Assembly (NCBI GenBank): GCA_901472455.1
Contig: LR590464.1
Coordinates: 4,030,001 to 4,094,000, forward strand
Direction of reading: 5' to 3'
DNA length: 64,000 nucleotides
Source of the DNA: Leclercia adecarboxylata
GTDB lineage: Bacteria > Pseudomonadota > Gammaproteobacteria > Enterobacterales > Enterobacteriaceae
Each line of letters starts with the position of its first letter. Position 1 is the stretch's first letter. Below, piece by piece: positions 1-9,001 of the stretch. Made by a program: the position numbers and the translations under genes. Under the pieces are notes generated by a model. That model was given only the letters and a program-made list of their open reading frames with translations, was not told where the DNA came from and ran no database searches.

Positions 1-84
1 GTGCCCATGGATGATCTGGGCGCGTAAATCTTCGCCAATCTCCTGGTACTGCTTCTTTTCCGCCGGGACGACAGCCTTATCCAC
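1..84 (-). CDS. GntR-family transcriptional regulator, N-terminus only
   Basis: The window edge cuts this gene after 28 codons. The visible peptide includes YQEIGEDLRAQIIHG, which matches the start of the winged-helix domain of GntR/FadR-type regulators (compare UxuR and ExuR, which begin with a similar YQEVG or YQQLA stretch). I place the start at a GTG at 82-84, preceded by an AGGTGA ribosome-binding site about 8 bases upstream. It lies upstream of the glycosidase/PTS genes on the same strand and may belong to another sugar-acid system to the left. The effector cannot be deduced from this fragment. Confidence 0.6.
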   Translation of the reverse strand, partial: MDKAVVPAEKKQYQEIGEDLRAQIIHGH

Positions 85-174
85 GTTATCACCTGTACTG
101 TGAGTTAATGCGCGGGCCGGGCATCCTCCCGGCCAGTTTGCGCACTATGTTACCAGAAGCGTCGCGATCTGCGG

Positions 175-1603
175 CTACTTCCATTCGTCATCAATGGTCA
201 GAGTCAGCACACGCTCATCACGCAGTTGCCGGAACCAGCTGGCCGACTTTTTGGGGCGTCGGGCGCGGTTATCCGCCAGATCGATCTCAATCAGGCCGTA
301 GCGGTTTTTAAAGGCGTTCATTGGCGAGACGTTATCGGTGAAGGCCCACAGCATGAAGCCGTGGCAGTTTGCCCCCCTCCTCCCGCGCCAGCAGCGTGTA
401 ATAGAGATGCTCGCTGATGAAGTTAATGCGGTAGCTGTCCTCAATGATCCCGTCGCGGTTGCGGTACTGGCCTTCGTTTTCCACTCCCATCCCGCTTTCG
501 GCGACAAACCAGTCGATGTTGCGGTAGTCGTTTTTGATCCGCATCGCCATGTCGTAAATAATCCGCGGGGCGATCTCCCAGCCACGGGAGGGGTTCATCC
601 GCCGCCCCGGCAGTTCAAAGGGTTCGTAGTACCAGGCCGGATGGAAAGGTGTGTCAGGATGCCATGCCCGGGACGGGGCCTTGACCCGATGCGGATAATA
701 GAGGTTGATCCCCAGCTCATCGACGGTGTTGTCCGCTATCAGCGCCAGCTCTTCGGCGCTGTAGTCCCACTGCACCTGATGTTTCTCCAGCAGGGTAAAC
801 AGTTCTTGCGGGTAGTGGCCGTGTACCAGCGGATCGAGGAATACCCGGTTGTAGAACAGGTCGTAGATCTCAGCGGCCTTCACATCATGGGCCGCGCGCG
901 ACCGCGGATAGGTCACCTCCGGGTTAAGAATGCAGCCCACGCTACCGCGATAACCTTTTTCACGGAACAGCTTCACCACCTTCGCCGTCGCCAGCACCTT
1001 ATGGTGATTCCACTGCATCCAGGTGCTGGTGTTCTGTTCATACGGCCAGCGCAGCGCGTCGAGATAGACCCGGGTCTGGACCACAATCGGCTCGTTGAAG
1101 CTGAACCAGCGCTTCACCTGATGGTGATAGCGGGCAAACACTTTTTCGGCATAGCGCACGAACAGTTCCACCACATGCTTTGACGCCCAGCCGCCGTAGG
1201 TTTCCAGCAAGACGCCCGGCAGCTCGTAGTGCTCAAGGCAGATCATCGGCTCAATGCCCTGGCGGTGCATCTCCGCAAACAGCGCGTCGTAATAGGCGGC
1301 GTACTCCTCATCCACGGTGGCGTTTTCGTAATCGGTAAGAAAACGCGACCAGTTGATCGAGGTGCGGTAGTGGGTCAGGCCGGCCTGCTTCATCAGCGCC
1401 ACGTCTTCACGGAACCGGTTGATGAAATCGGTCGCGACCGCCGGGCCGTAGCCGTTATGCCACACCTGACGATCGTTTTTGTACCAGAGATCGATCCACG
1501 AATCCTGCCCGGCTTTCTTGCCGCTCCAGCCCTCGGTTTGCCAGGCGGAGGCCGCCGCCCCAAGGATAAAATCCTCGGGGATAGTCATCTGTTTTATGCT
1601 CAT
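175..1603 (-). CDS. Glycoside hydrolase family 1, probable 6-phospho-beta-glycosidase (one frameshift)
   Basis: About 475 residues, the usual GH1 length. It starts MSIKQMTIPEDFILGAAASA, the GH1 N-terminal signature. The acid/base motif is FNEP and the nucleophile motif reads VAESGMG, where most GH1 enzymes have ENG; the glutamate itself is kept. The reading frame breaks near 375-385 in a run of six C on the plus strand; removing one base restores the C-terminal half (GFMLWAFTDN to DDEWK). It overlaps the upstream PTS permease by 4 bases, so the two are translationally coupled, and it probably hydrolyses the phosphorylated disaccharide delivered by that permease. The substrate (beta-glucoside, galactoside or other) is inferred only from context. 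Confidence 0.85.
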
Positions 1604-2937
1604 GCGTTATTTGTCGCCTCCTTGTTGGCGGCCTGAATCGCAGCCTGCTCAGCGCGGCGTGAAGCAATTTTCACAAACGGCAGGTAGATCAGGACGGCAG
1701 TAATGATGCAGATACCCTGCGTGACCACCGCACCCATCGAACCGGCGGTGGAGAGCCAGGCGTTGATCAGCGGCGGTGTGGTCCAGGGCACCATCACCAC
1801 GGCTTTACCGGCAAAACCGGTGACGGTGGCGAAGTAACCGATGGAGCCGGTCACCAGCGGGGTGATGATGAACGGGATCGCCAGAATCGGGTTGAGCATG
1901 ATTGGCATACCGAAGATCACCGGCTCGTTGATGTTAAAGATCCCCGGGCCGATGGAGAGCTTGGCGATCTCCTTCATCTCTTTGCGTTTGGTGCCGATCA
2001 TCACGGCGATCAGCAGGCCAATGGTCAGGCCCGAGCCGCCGATGCTCATGTACACATCCCAGAACGGCATGGTGATGATGTTCGGGATCTCTTTGCCCTG
2101 CTCAAAGGCGCTCATGTTGACGGTGATCGCCCCCAGCAGCAGCGGCTCGCGGATCGGTTTGATCATCTGGTTACCGTGGATACCAATCACCCAGAACAAC
2201 TGAGCGACGAACATCAGCAGCAGGATCCCCGGCAGGCTTTGTACCACCCGCTCCAGCGGCTGCTGCACCACCTGATAGACCGCATCGTACAGGTACATGC
2301 CGGTCACCTGATGGAACACAAAACCAAAGGTGGCGATGAGGGTAGTAGTAATGATCGCCGGGATCAGCGCCGAAAACGAGGCCGATACGTTCGGCGGCAC
2401 GGTGTCAGGCATTCTGATTTTCAGCCCGGGGCGTCCCTCCAGCCAGCAATAAATCTCCACCGACAGGATGGCGATAAACATGCCGAGGAACAGGCTGCGG
2501 GTATCGGAGAACTGGCGCAGCAGAACATCTTTTACGATGTGCATTTCTCCATCGACCATCATCTCAACGGTGGTGGGGGTGACGCAGATAAAGCAGATCA
2601 CCGCCAGCAACCCCGGGAACAGGGACTTAATGCCGTTGATGCGCCCCAGCTCGATGCCGATTAAGAACACGGCTCCGATATTAAGGAAGTTCAGCGTGGC
2701 GTAGTTCAGGGCGCTGGTGATCGGTTTTAGCGTGGCGAGAAACGAGAGCGACTGAAAGCTGGCTAAGCCATTTTTCGGATCCAACACCATGTTGGAGATC
2801 AGCACCGAAAACGCGCCCACGATGATGACCGGCATTAAGGTGATGAAGGCGGACTTTATCGCCATGATGTAGCGATAACTGTTGAACTTAGTGGCGAAAC
2901 TGCCCAGAGAGTTGATCAGTTTTTCCTGTAATGCCAT
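1600..2937 (-). CDS. PTS system EIIC component, lactose/cellobiose family
   Basis: 445 residues, strongly hydrophobic, with the arrangement of CelB/ChbC-type IIC permeases (N-terminal MALQEKLINSLGSFATKF, later FNINEPVIFGMPI, the conserved IIC loop). It moves a disaccharide across the inner membrane while phosphorylating it, but the IIA and IIB partners needed for phosphotransfer are not encoded nearby and must come from elsewhere. It is first in a two-gene operon with the GH1 glycosidase and is divergent from the LacI-type repressor. The start has an upstream GAGG. The frame is intact. Confidence 0.88.
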   Translation of the reverse strand: MALQEKLINSLGSFATKFNSYRYIMAIKSAFITLMPVIIVGAFSVLISNMVLDPKNGLASFQSLSFLATLKPITSALNYATLNFLNIGAVFLIGIELGRINGIKSLFPGLLAVICFICVTPTTVEMMVDGEMHIVKDVLLRQFSDTRSLFLGMFIAILSVEIYCWLEGRPGLKIRMPDTVPPNVSASFSALIPAIITTTLIATFGFVFHQVTGMYLYDAVYQVVQQPLERVVQSLPGILLLMFVAQLFWVIGIHGNQMIKPIREPLLLGAITVNMSAFEQGKEIPNIITMPFWDVYMSIGGSGLTIGLLIAVMIGTKRKEMKEIAKLSIGPGIFNINEPVIFGMPIMLNPILAIPFIITPLVTGSIGYFATVTGFAGKAVVMVPWTTPPLINAWLSTAGSMGAVVTQGICIITAVLIYLPFVKIASRRAEQAAIQAANKEATNNA

Positions 2938-2994
2938 GGGGTAATACCTCAGTAAAAGGGCCTTTATTGGGATAAGGTGTACAGCCGGCTTCTA

Positions 2995-3006
2995 TTGGCA
3001 TACCAA
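2995..3006 (+). promoter_or_regulatory. Putative LacI-type operator, site 1
   Basis: The pseudo-palindrome TTGGCATACCAA lies 58 bases upstream of the PTS IIC start. An inverted near-copy sits 94 bases away at 3089-3100. The pairing and its place between a LacI-family gene and its likely target operon suggest repressor operators; this is inference. Confidence 0.5.
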
Positions 3007-3088
3007 AAATAGCTTCCAGTCACGATTTGTTCTGTGATTAAGCTCCCAACGCGGGAAGAGGTATCCCAGAGAGTAATTTATAATCACT

Positions 3089-3100
3089 TTGGTATGCCAC
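3089..3100 (-). promoter_or_regulatory. Putative LacI-type operator, site 2
   Basis: TTGGTATGCCAC is the reverse complement of site 1 except for one end base. Centre-to-centre distance is about 94 bases, close to nine helical turns, which would suit looping by a tetrameric repressor. It lies about 130 bases upstream of the repressor start, so autoregulation is possible. Confidence 0.5.
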
Positions 3101-3228
3101 TTTCACGTTGTCCGCGACCCGTTACCAGAAAGCGTGATCCTGATGGGGGTTTTGCCCCTCCCGTCCGGCTTATGCCCCTGAACGTCTGTGATAAACTTGC
3201 GAGCATAACGTGGAAGCAGGAAGAACAA

Positions 3229-4266
3229 ATGGCAACAATGCTGGATGTCTCACTGCGCGCGGGCGTGTCGAAAGCCACGGTGTCGCGCGTACTGAACGGC
3301 ACAGGTCAGGTCAAAGAGAGTACCCGTCAGCAGGTGTTTAACGCGATGGAAGAGCTGGGCTATCGCCCCAATTTTCTGGCGCGATCGCTGGCGAACCGGA
3401 CCAGCAACAGCATTGGTCTGGTGGTCTCGACCTTTGACGGTTTTTACTTTGGCCGCCTGCTGCAGCAGGCCTCGCGTCAGACCGAAACGCACGGCAAACA
3501 GTTGATTGTCACCGACGGTCACGATACCCCGGAGCGGGAAGAGGAAGCGGTGCAGATGCTGGCCGATCGCCAGTGCGATGCCATCGTGCTTTATACCCGC
3601 TACATGAGCGAAAAAGCGATCATGAAGCTCATCAACAGCGTGCAGATGCCGCTTATCGCGATCAACCGCGACGTCAGCCAGGCCCGGGAGCGCTGCGTGT
3701 TCTTCGAGCAGCAGTCGGCGGCCTTCAGTGCCGTGGAGTACCTGATAAGCCAGGGGCACCGGGAGATCGCCTGTATGACGGTGCCGATCCACACCCCCAC
3801 CGGCAAGGCGCGACTGGCCGGCTATCGCAAGGCGCTGGAAAAGCACGGCATTCCCTGGGATGAGAGCCGGGTAAAATATGGCGATTCGGGGATGACCCGC
3901 GGGTATGAACTGTGTCAGGAGTTACTGAACGACAAGGTGCCGTTCAGCGCCCTGTTTGCCTGTAATGATGATATGGCTCTGGGAGCCTCGAAGGCGCTGC
4001 ACCAGGCCGGGCTGCGCATTCCGCAGGACGTGTCGTTATTCGGGTTTGATGACGCGCCCTGCGCGAAGTGGCTGGAACCGGCGCTGTCTACCGTCTATCT
4101 GCCGATCGACAACATGATTACCACCGCTATCGATCAGGCGATCCGGCTGACCAAGAACGAGCCGATCGAAGCGATCCCGCCGTTTACCGGCACGCTGGTA
4201 CTGCGCGATTCGGTGGCGACGGGACCCTGGTTCGCTCAGAACAGTTCGAGCGAGAGCAGTTCCTGA
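3229..4266 (+). CDS. LacI-family transcriptional repressor (AscG/GalR-like)
   Basis: 345 residues from the ATG at 3229, chosen because it has an AGGAAG site just upstream and begins directly with the LacI helix-turn-helix (MLDVSLRAGVSKATVSRVLN); the frame is open further upstream but codes for nothing family-like. A periplasmic-binding-protein-like sensor domain fills the rest (IGLVVSTFDG to FGFDDAP). It probably represses the divergent PTS/GH1 operon through the paired sites at 2995 and 3089. In K-12 the gene convergent with lysA is galR; this protein is clearly different and closer to AscG in style. Its 3' end overlaps lysA by 31 bases. Confidence 0.85.
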   Translation: MATMLDVSLRAGVSKATVSRVLNGTGQVKESTRQQVFNAMEELGYRPNFLARSLANRTSNSIGLVVSTFDGFYFGRLLQQASRQTETHGKQLIVTDGHDTPEREEEAVQMLADRQCDAIVLYTRYMSEKAIMKLINSVQMPLIAINRDVSQARERCVFFEQQSAAFSAVEYLISQGHREIACMTVPIHTPTGKARLAGYRKALEKHGIPWDESRVKYGDSGMTRGYELCQELLNDKVPFSALFACNDDMALGASKALHQAGLRIPQDVSLFGFDDAPCAKWLEPALSTVYLPIDNMITTAIDQAIRLTKNEPIEAIPPFTGTLVLRDSVATGPWFAQNSSSESSS

Positions 4267-5498
4267 ATGGTCTGGCGACGGCGGATCAGCCGCGCCTCGC
4301 CCTTATCAAACAGCACTTCCGGCAGCAGCGGACGGCTGTTGTAGTTTGAGGACATCGACGCACCGTACGCGCCGGTATCGTGCAGCACCAGATAATCCCC
4401 CGGCACCACCTGCGGCAGTGCGCGGGTTTCCACTTTCCCGCCCTCCTGCTGGGTAAAGACATCCCCGGATTCGCACAGCGGCCCGGCCACCACCGTCTCC
4501 ACCACCGGTGCCTGGGTTAAATCCCGGCCGTCCGCCGCCAGGGCGGTAATGTGGTGATAGCTGCCGTACATGGACGGACGCATCAGATCGTTAAAGCCCG
4601 CGTCGATCAGCACGAAGTGACGGCTCCCCATCGCTTTCACGCTGCGCACCTGGGCCACCAGCACACCTGATTCCGCCACCAGGAAACGCCCCGGCTCGAT
4701 CTCCAGCTTCACAGGGTGACCCAGATGGGCGGCAATTTTGTCTCGCGCGCCGTTCCATAAACCGAAGTAGTGATCGGTATCGATCGCCTCTTCCCCTTCG
4801 CGATACGGAATGGATAACCCACCGCCCGCGGAGATCGCCTCCAGATCCTGACCAAACTCAATCACCTGGCGCACCATCGCGCCACACACCTGCTCAAGGT
4901 GACCGTAATCCACGCCGGAGCCAATGTGCATGTGGATACCCACCAGCTTCAGGTTATAGCGCTGCAATACTTCCAGTGCCGCGGGCAGATCGCTGTACCA
5001 GATACCGTGTTTGCTGTTTTCGCCGCCGGTGTTGGTCTTCTGGCTATGACCGTGACCAAAGCCCGGATTGACGCGCAGCCAGACGCGATGGGCCGGCGAT
5101 ACCTGCCCCAGTTGCTCCAGCATATCCACGGAACCGGCGTTGACCGGGATCTGCAGCTCATGCACCCGGGCAAGGGTGGCGCTGTCGATCAGGTCGGCGG
5201 TAAAGACGATGGAATCCTGGTCGGCCTGCGGATCGTAGCCCGCCGCCAGCGCACGCTCGATTTCACCGAGCGACACGGAGTCGACCCTGACGCCCTGCTC
5301 ACGCATCAGGCGCAGAATGTGGATGTTGGAGCAGGCTTTCTGGGCAAAGCGCACCACGTCGAACTGATGCAGTGCCGCAATTTTGTCGCGGATAATCTGC
5401 GCGTCATAGACCCAGACCGGGCAGCCAAACTCCGCAGGCAGGCGCAGCAAATTGTTGGCGTTCAGATCGGTATCGGTGTTGTTCAGCGGGCGTGGCAT
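4236..5498 (-). CDS. lysA: Diaminopimelate decarboxylase
   Basis: 420 residues, matching K-12 LysA along its length. It decarboxylates meso-diaminopimelate to L-lysine with pyridoxal phosphate, the last step of lysine synthesis, in the cytoplasm. The PLP lysine is K54 in FAQKACSN, the GGGLS loop and the GPLCESGDVF active-site segment are present, and the frame is intact. It is divergent from its activator lysR, 121 bases away, and its 3' end overlaps the convergent LacI-type gene by 31 bases. Confidence 0.97.
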   Translation of the reverse strand: MPRPLNNTDTDLNANNLLRLPAEFGCPVWVYDAQIIRDKIAALHQFDVVRFAQKACSNIHILRLMREQGVRVDSVSLGEIERALAAGYDPQADQDSIVFTADLIDSATLARVHELQIPVNAGSVDMLEQLGQVSPAHRVWLRVNPGFGHGHSQKTNTGGENSKHGIWYSDLPAALEVLQRYNLKLVGIHMHIGSGVDYGHLEQVCGAMVRQVIEFGQDLEAISAGGGLSIPYREGEEAIDTDHYFGLWNGARDKIAAHLGHPVKLEIEPGRFLVAESGVLVAQVRSVKAMGSRHFVLIDAGFNDLMRPSMYGSYHHITALAADGRDLTQAPVVETVVAGPLCESGDVFTQQEGGKVETRALPQVVPGDYLVLHDTGAYGASMSSNYNSRPLLPEVLFDKGEARLIRRRQTIQELLSLELF

Positions 5499-5619
5499 GG
5501 TGCTCTCCGGGAAATCAATTTTTTATGATTACGCCACAGCCCGAAGAGAATAAAAAATATCGTTTTATCGGCAGTCTATGCAAAAATGATATGGATTACG
5601 CGCAACCAGGTCGCCTTCC

Positions 5620-6558
5620 ATGCCCGCAGTAAACTTACGCCATATTGAAATTTTCCACGCCGTGATGACCGCCGGAAATCTCACCGAAGCCGCGCGCCTG
5701 CTGCACACCTCGCAGCCGACGGTGAGCCGCGAGCTGGCGCGCTTCGAGAAGGTGATCGGCCTGACGCTGTTTGAGCGCACGCGCGGGCGGCTGCATCCCA
5801 CCGTGCAGGGGTTACGGCTGTTCGAGGAGGTGCAGCGCTCCTGGTACGGGCTGGATCGCATCGTCAGTGCTGCCGACAGCCTGCGCGAATTTCGCCAGGG
5901 CGAGCTGTCTGTCGTCTGCCTGCCGGTCTTCTCCCAGTCGTTTTTGCCTGCCCTGCTGCAGCCGTTTCTCGCCCGCTACCCGGACGTGAACCTGACTATC
6001 GTCCCGCAGGAGTCGCCCCTGCTGGAGGAGTGGCTCTCGGCCCAGCGCCACGATCTGGGCCTGACCGAAACCCTCGCGACCCCGGCGGGTACCGCGCGTC
6101 ACGAACTGCTGTCATTAGATGAAGTGTGCGTTTTGCCCGCCGGGCATCCGCTTGCTGCCAGAGCGGTGCTGACGCCGGCAGACTTTCAGGGCGAGAACTA
6201 CATCAGCCTGTCGCGCACCGACAGTTACCGGCAGCTGCTGGATACCCTGTTTGCCGAACATCAGGTGAAACGACGCATGGTGGTGGAGACGCACAGCGCC
6301 GCCTCGATCTGCGCGATGGTGCGCGCGGGAGTAGGGATATCAGTGGTGAATCCGCTGACGGCGCTGGATTATGCCGACAGCGGAATTGCGATCCGCCGGT
6401 TCAGTATTTCGGTGCCCTTTACGGTGAGCCTGATCCGCCCCCTGCACCGCCCGGCCTCGGCGCTGGTGGATGCCTTTAGCGCCCATTTGCAACAGGGCTT
6501 GAGCACCCTCGTTGACCCTCTGGAGAGGCTTTTAACTTCGCACGCTACGAAAGCATAA
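5620..6558 (+). CDS. lysR: LysR, transcriptional activator of lysA
   Basis: 312 residues. The N-terminal LysR helix-turn-helix reads [20 protein letters not shown], followed by the effector domain. The sequence is close to K-12 LysR and the gene has the same divergent position beside lysA, whose expression it activates when diaminopimelate is present. The 3' end overlaps ygeA by 14 bases. No frame problem. Confidence 0.96.
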   Translation: MPAVNLRHIEIFHAVMTAGNLTEAARLLHTSQPTVSRELARFEKVIGLTLFERTRGRLHPTVQGLRLFEEVQRSWYGLDRIVSAADSLREFRQGELSVVCLPVFSQSFLPALLQPFLARYPDVNLTIVPQESPLLEEWLSAQRHDLGLTETLATPAGTARHELLSLDEVCVLPAGHPLAARAVLTPADFQGENYISLSRTDSYRQLLDTLFAEHQVKRRMVVETHSAASICAMVRAGVGISVVNPLTALDYADSGIAIRRFSISVPFTVSLIRPLHRPASALVDAFSAHLQQGLSTLVDPLERLLTSHATKA

Positions 6559-7237
6559 ACGTCACCGCATCGGCGGCGTGGATCGCAGCGGTATCGAACA
6601 CCGGGATAGGGCTTTCATCCGCCGGGATCAGCAGGCCGATCTCGGTGCAGCCAAAGATCACCCCCTGCGCCCCGCGATCGGCCAGCTTCTGGATAACGCT
6701 CAGGTAGTAGTGCCGTGATGCGTCGCTGAAGGTGCCGAGGCACAGCTCCTCAAAGATAATCTGATTGATACGCGCCCGATCTGCCTCGTCCGGGATCAGG
6801 CTCTCGATGCCGTACTGGTCCGTCAGCCTTCCGCGGTAGAAATCCTGTTCCATGGTGTAGCGGGTGCCGAGCAGCGCCACACGGTTCATGCCCGCTGCGG
6901 TAATGGCCCGCCCGGTGGCGTCGGCGATATGCAGGAACGGCAGCGAGCAGCGCGCTTCAATCTGCCCGGCGACTTTGTGCATGGTATTGGTACAAAGCAG
7001 AATGGCCTCCGCCCCTGCTCCCTGCAACCCCAGCGCCGCCTCCGCCAGGATCGCGCCAGCCTTCTCCCAGTCACCGCTGGACTGGCAGGCTTCTATCTCA
7101 TGAAAATCGACGCTGTGCAGCAGCAGGCTGGCCGAGTGTAATCCCCCCAGGCGCTGCTTCACCCCCTCGTTAATCAGACGGTAATACGGAATGGTGGATT
7201 CCCAACTCATTCCTCCCAACAGGCCAATCGTTTTCAT
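6545..7237 (-). CDS. ygeA: Broad-specificity amino acid racemase YgeA
   Basis: 230 residues from the ATG at 7237, which follows an AGGAGA site; a longer in-frame start exists upstream but lacks family support. It belongs to the PLP-independent aspartate/glutamate racemase family. The two catalytic cysteines are seen as C82 in LLCTNTMH and C197 in FGCTEIGLL. In K-12 YgeA racemises several amino acids, with a preference for homoserine. Synteny with lysR is conserved. Confidence 0.93.
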   Translation of the reverse strand: MKTIGLLGGMSWESTIPYYRLINEGVKQRLGGLHSASLLLHSVDFHEIEACQSSGDWEKAGAILAEAALGLQGAGAEAILLCTNTMHKVAGQIEARCSLPFLHIADATGRAITAAGMNRVALLGTRYTMEQDFYRGRLTDQYGIESLIPDEADRARINQIIFEELCLGTFSDASRHYYLSVIQKLADRGAQGVIFGCTEIGLLIPADESPIPVFDTAAIHAADAVTFMLS

Positions 7238-7335
7238 TGCGCTCTCCTTTCCGGTTTTACCCAGTGAAGCAAACTTGTGATCGAGTTTCCAGTTCTCTGG
7301 TTTCACATTTCCTTTTACCCGGCACTGGGATAAAT

Positions 7336-7356
7336 TAAATGAAACGGTGTTTCACT
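7336..7356 (+). promoter_or_regulatory. KdgR operator upstream of kdgF
   Basis: The site contains TGAAACGGTGTTTCA, a perfect 6-base inverted repeat that fits the KdgR consensus (AAATGAAACANTGTTTCATTT style). It ends 18 bases before the kdgF start, so KdgR should block initiation. Confidence 0.85.
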
Positions 7357-7374
7357 ATATAACAGGATATGAGC

Positions 7375-7698
7375 ATGTTTATTTTCCACAAAGAGACCAC
7401 GCTTCAGGATCTGGGTAATGGCGTTTCACGTCGCATTCTGGCCCATGACGGCAAAATGATGGCGGTGGAAGTCAATTTCGAAGAGGGTGCCGTCGGCCCG
7501 ATGCATAACCACCCGCATGAGCAGCTGACCTACGTATTATCCGGTGAATTCGAATTTACCATCGGTGAAGAGAAACATGTCGTCACTGCCGGAGACACGC
7601 TATATAAAGAGCCTCATGTCATGCACGGCTGCGTTTGCCTGAAGCCGGGCACTCTGCTGGATACCTTTACCCCGGTTCGTGAAGACTTCCTGAAATAA
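7375..7698 (+). CDS. kdgF: KdgF, unsaturated uronate-opening cupin
   Basis: 107 residues from the ATG at 7375, preferred over an ATG six bases earlier because the AGGA site is then correctly spaced. It is a single-domain cupin: the metal-binding set is visible as H44, H46, Q50 and H84 (MHNHPHEQ and VMHG). KdgF proteins speed the opening of 4,5-unsaturated galacturonate to the linear keto acid used by KduI. It stands first in the pectin-fragment locus with its own KdgR operator and terminator. Confidence 0.92.
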   Translation: MFIFHKETTLQDLGNGVSRRILAHDGKMMAVEVNFEEGAVGPMHNHPHEQLTYVLSGEFEFTIGEEKHVVTAGDTLYKEPHVMHGCVCLKPGTLLDTFTPVREDFLK

Positions 7699-7701
7699 TG
7701 A

Positions 7702-7729
7702 AAAGGCGATGCTTCGGCATCGCTTTTTT
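7702..7729 (+). terminator. Rho-independent terminator after kdgF
   Basis: Stem GCGATGC / GCATCGC with a TTCG tetraloop followed by seven T, directly after the kdgF stop. It makes kdgF a separate transcript from togMNAB. Confidence 0.9.
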
Positions 7730-7929
7730 GGTTCGCGTCTTATGCCCCAATCATTCAACAAGTAAATTATATCCTCGCTACCTTATTTGTAGCCCCCCGC
7801 TTGCTACAAATGTTAGTAGTTTGTAACTACCGCCGATAGTTTCCAGAATACGGGCGTAAAGTCCCTGTTTAACTGGTTTTTTCTCATCGCCTTTCTTCGC
7901 AAGCCGATAAAAATGCCACCCATCTCACC

Positions 7930-7951
7930 TTATTGAAACGCTGTTTCGACC
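7930..7951 (+). promoter_or_regulatory. KdgR-type operator, tog promoter, distal
   Basis: Core TGAAACGCTGTTTCG, one mismatch from a perfect inverted repeat, about 160 bases before togM. Confidence 0.75.
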
Positions 7952-8005
7952 GCGATCACATTTCCACTATTTATCGAATGACGTGGATTTAAATCGCAAT
8001 AAAAT

Positions 8006-8030
8006 AAATTAAAACGATGTTTTACAAATT
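8006..8030 (+). promoter_or_regulatory. KdgR-type operator, tog promoter, proximal
   Basis: Core AAAACGATGTTTTAC with AAATT flanks on both sides, about 80 bases before togM. It shares the AACGATGTT centre with the boxes near kduI and the second ogl. Confidence 0.8.
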
Positions 8031-8110
8031 GAAAACACCGGTTCATATGTTTTAAAAATGGCTCACCGCACAGATTCCGTTTTAAACCATTAATTACCAG
8101 GTAGGTATGT

Positions 8111-9001
8111 ATGAATGAAAACAAGATGCTGGGGCTGGCGTGGATATCACCCTACATAATTGGGCTGATACTCTTCACCGCCTTCCCCTTCGTTTCATCG
8201 TTCTTCCTCAGTTTTACTGAGTACGATTTGATGAGCCCGCCGGTATTTAACGGCATTGAAAACTATCGCTACATGTTTACGGAAGATACCCTCTTCTGGA
8301 AATCCATGGGCGTGACCTTTGCCTACGTCTTTTTAACCATCCCATTGAAGCTGGCCTTTGCGCTGGGAATTGCATTTGTTCTGAACTTTAAACTGCGCGG
8401 CATCGGCTTCTTCCGTACGGCGTATTATATTCCGTCGATCCTCGGCAGCTCCGTCGCCATTGCCGTGCTGTGGCGCGCACTCTTTGCCATTGATGGCCTG
8501 CTCAACAGCTTTATTGGCGTGTTCGGTTTTGATGCAGTGAACTGGCTTGGCGAACCCTCTCTGGCGCTGATGTCCGTGACGCTGCTGCGTGTCTGGCAGT
8601 TCGGCTCCGCGATGGTGATCTTCCTCGCCGCCCTGCAGAACGTTCCGCAGTCGCAGTATGAAGCCGCGATGATCGACGGCGCGTCCAAATGGCAGATGTT
8701 CATGAAAGTCACCGTGCCGCTGATTACCCCGGTGATCTTCTTCAACTTCATCATGCAGACCACTCAGGCGTTCCAGGAATTTACCGGGCCGTATGTTATT
8801 ACCGGCGGTGGACCAACCTACTCCACCTACCTGTTCTCACTGTACATCTACGACACCGCATTCAAGTACTTTGACATGGGTTACGGCGCTGCACTGGCCT
8901 GGGTCCTGTTCCTGGTAGTTGCTGTCTTCGCCGCTATCGCCTTTAAGTCTTCGAAATACTGGGTGTTCTACTCCGCCGATAAGGGAGGCAAAAATGGCTG
9001 A
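8111..9001 (+). CDS. togM: Oligogalacturonide ABC transporter permease TogM
   Basis: 296 residues, MalF-type inner-membrane permease with about six membrane segments. The cytoplasmic EAA loop reads YEAAMIDGASKWQMF. It starts at 8111 after AGGTAGG. With TogN it forms the channel through which oligogalacturonides bound by TogB are imported. The last 8 bases overlap togN. The substrate is inferred from KdgR operators and neighbours (ogl, kdgM) and from resemblance to the Dickeya Tog system. Confidence 0.9.
   Translation: MNENKMLGLAWISPYIIGLILFTAFPFVSSFFLSFTEYDLMSPPVFNGIENYRYMFTEDTLFWKSMGVTFAYVFLTIPLKLAFALGIAFVLNFKLRGIGFFRTAYYIPSILGSSVAIAVLWRALFAIDGLLNSFIGVFGFDAVNWLGEPSLALMSVTLLRVWQFGSAMVIFLAALQNVPQSQYEAAMIDGASKWQMFMKVTVPLITPVIFFNFIMQTTQAFQEFTGPYVITGGGPTYSTYLFSLYIYDTAFKYFDMGYGAALAWVLFLVVAVFAAIAFKSSKYWVFYSADKGGKNG

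Larger units (their letters stand above)
7730..8110 (+). promoter_or_regulatory. togMNAB control region
   Basis: A 381-base AT-rich stretch without a gene. It holds two KdgR-type boxes listed separately and, between about 7944 and 7965, a half-match to a CRP site (GATCACATTT). In Dickeya the tog genes are under KdgR and CRP control, so this is the likely main promoter of the uptake operon. An AGGTAGG ribosome-binding site ends it. Confidence 0.7.

Noticed and set aside
338..1183. 281-codon open frame on the plus strand opposite the GH1 gene
   Set aside because: It is antisense to a clear GH1 protein, has no family features and no ribosome-binding site. It is a high-GC shadow frame.
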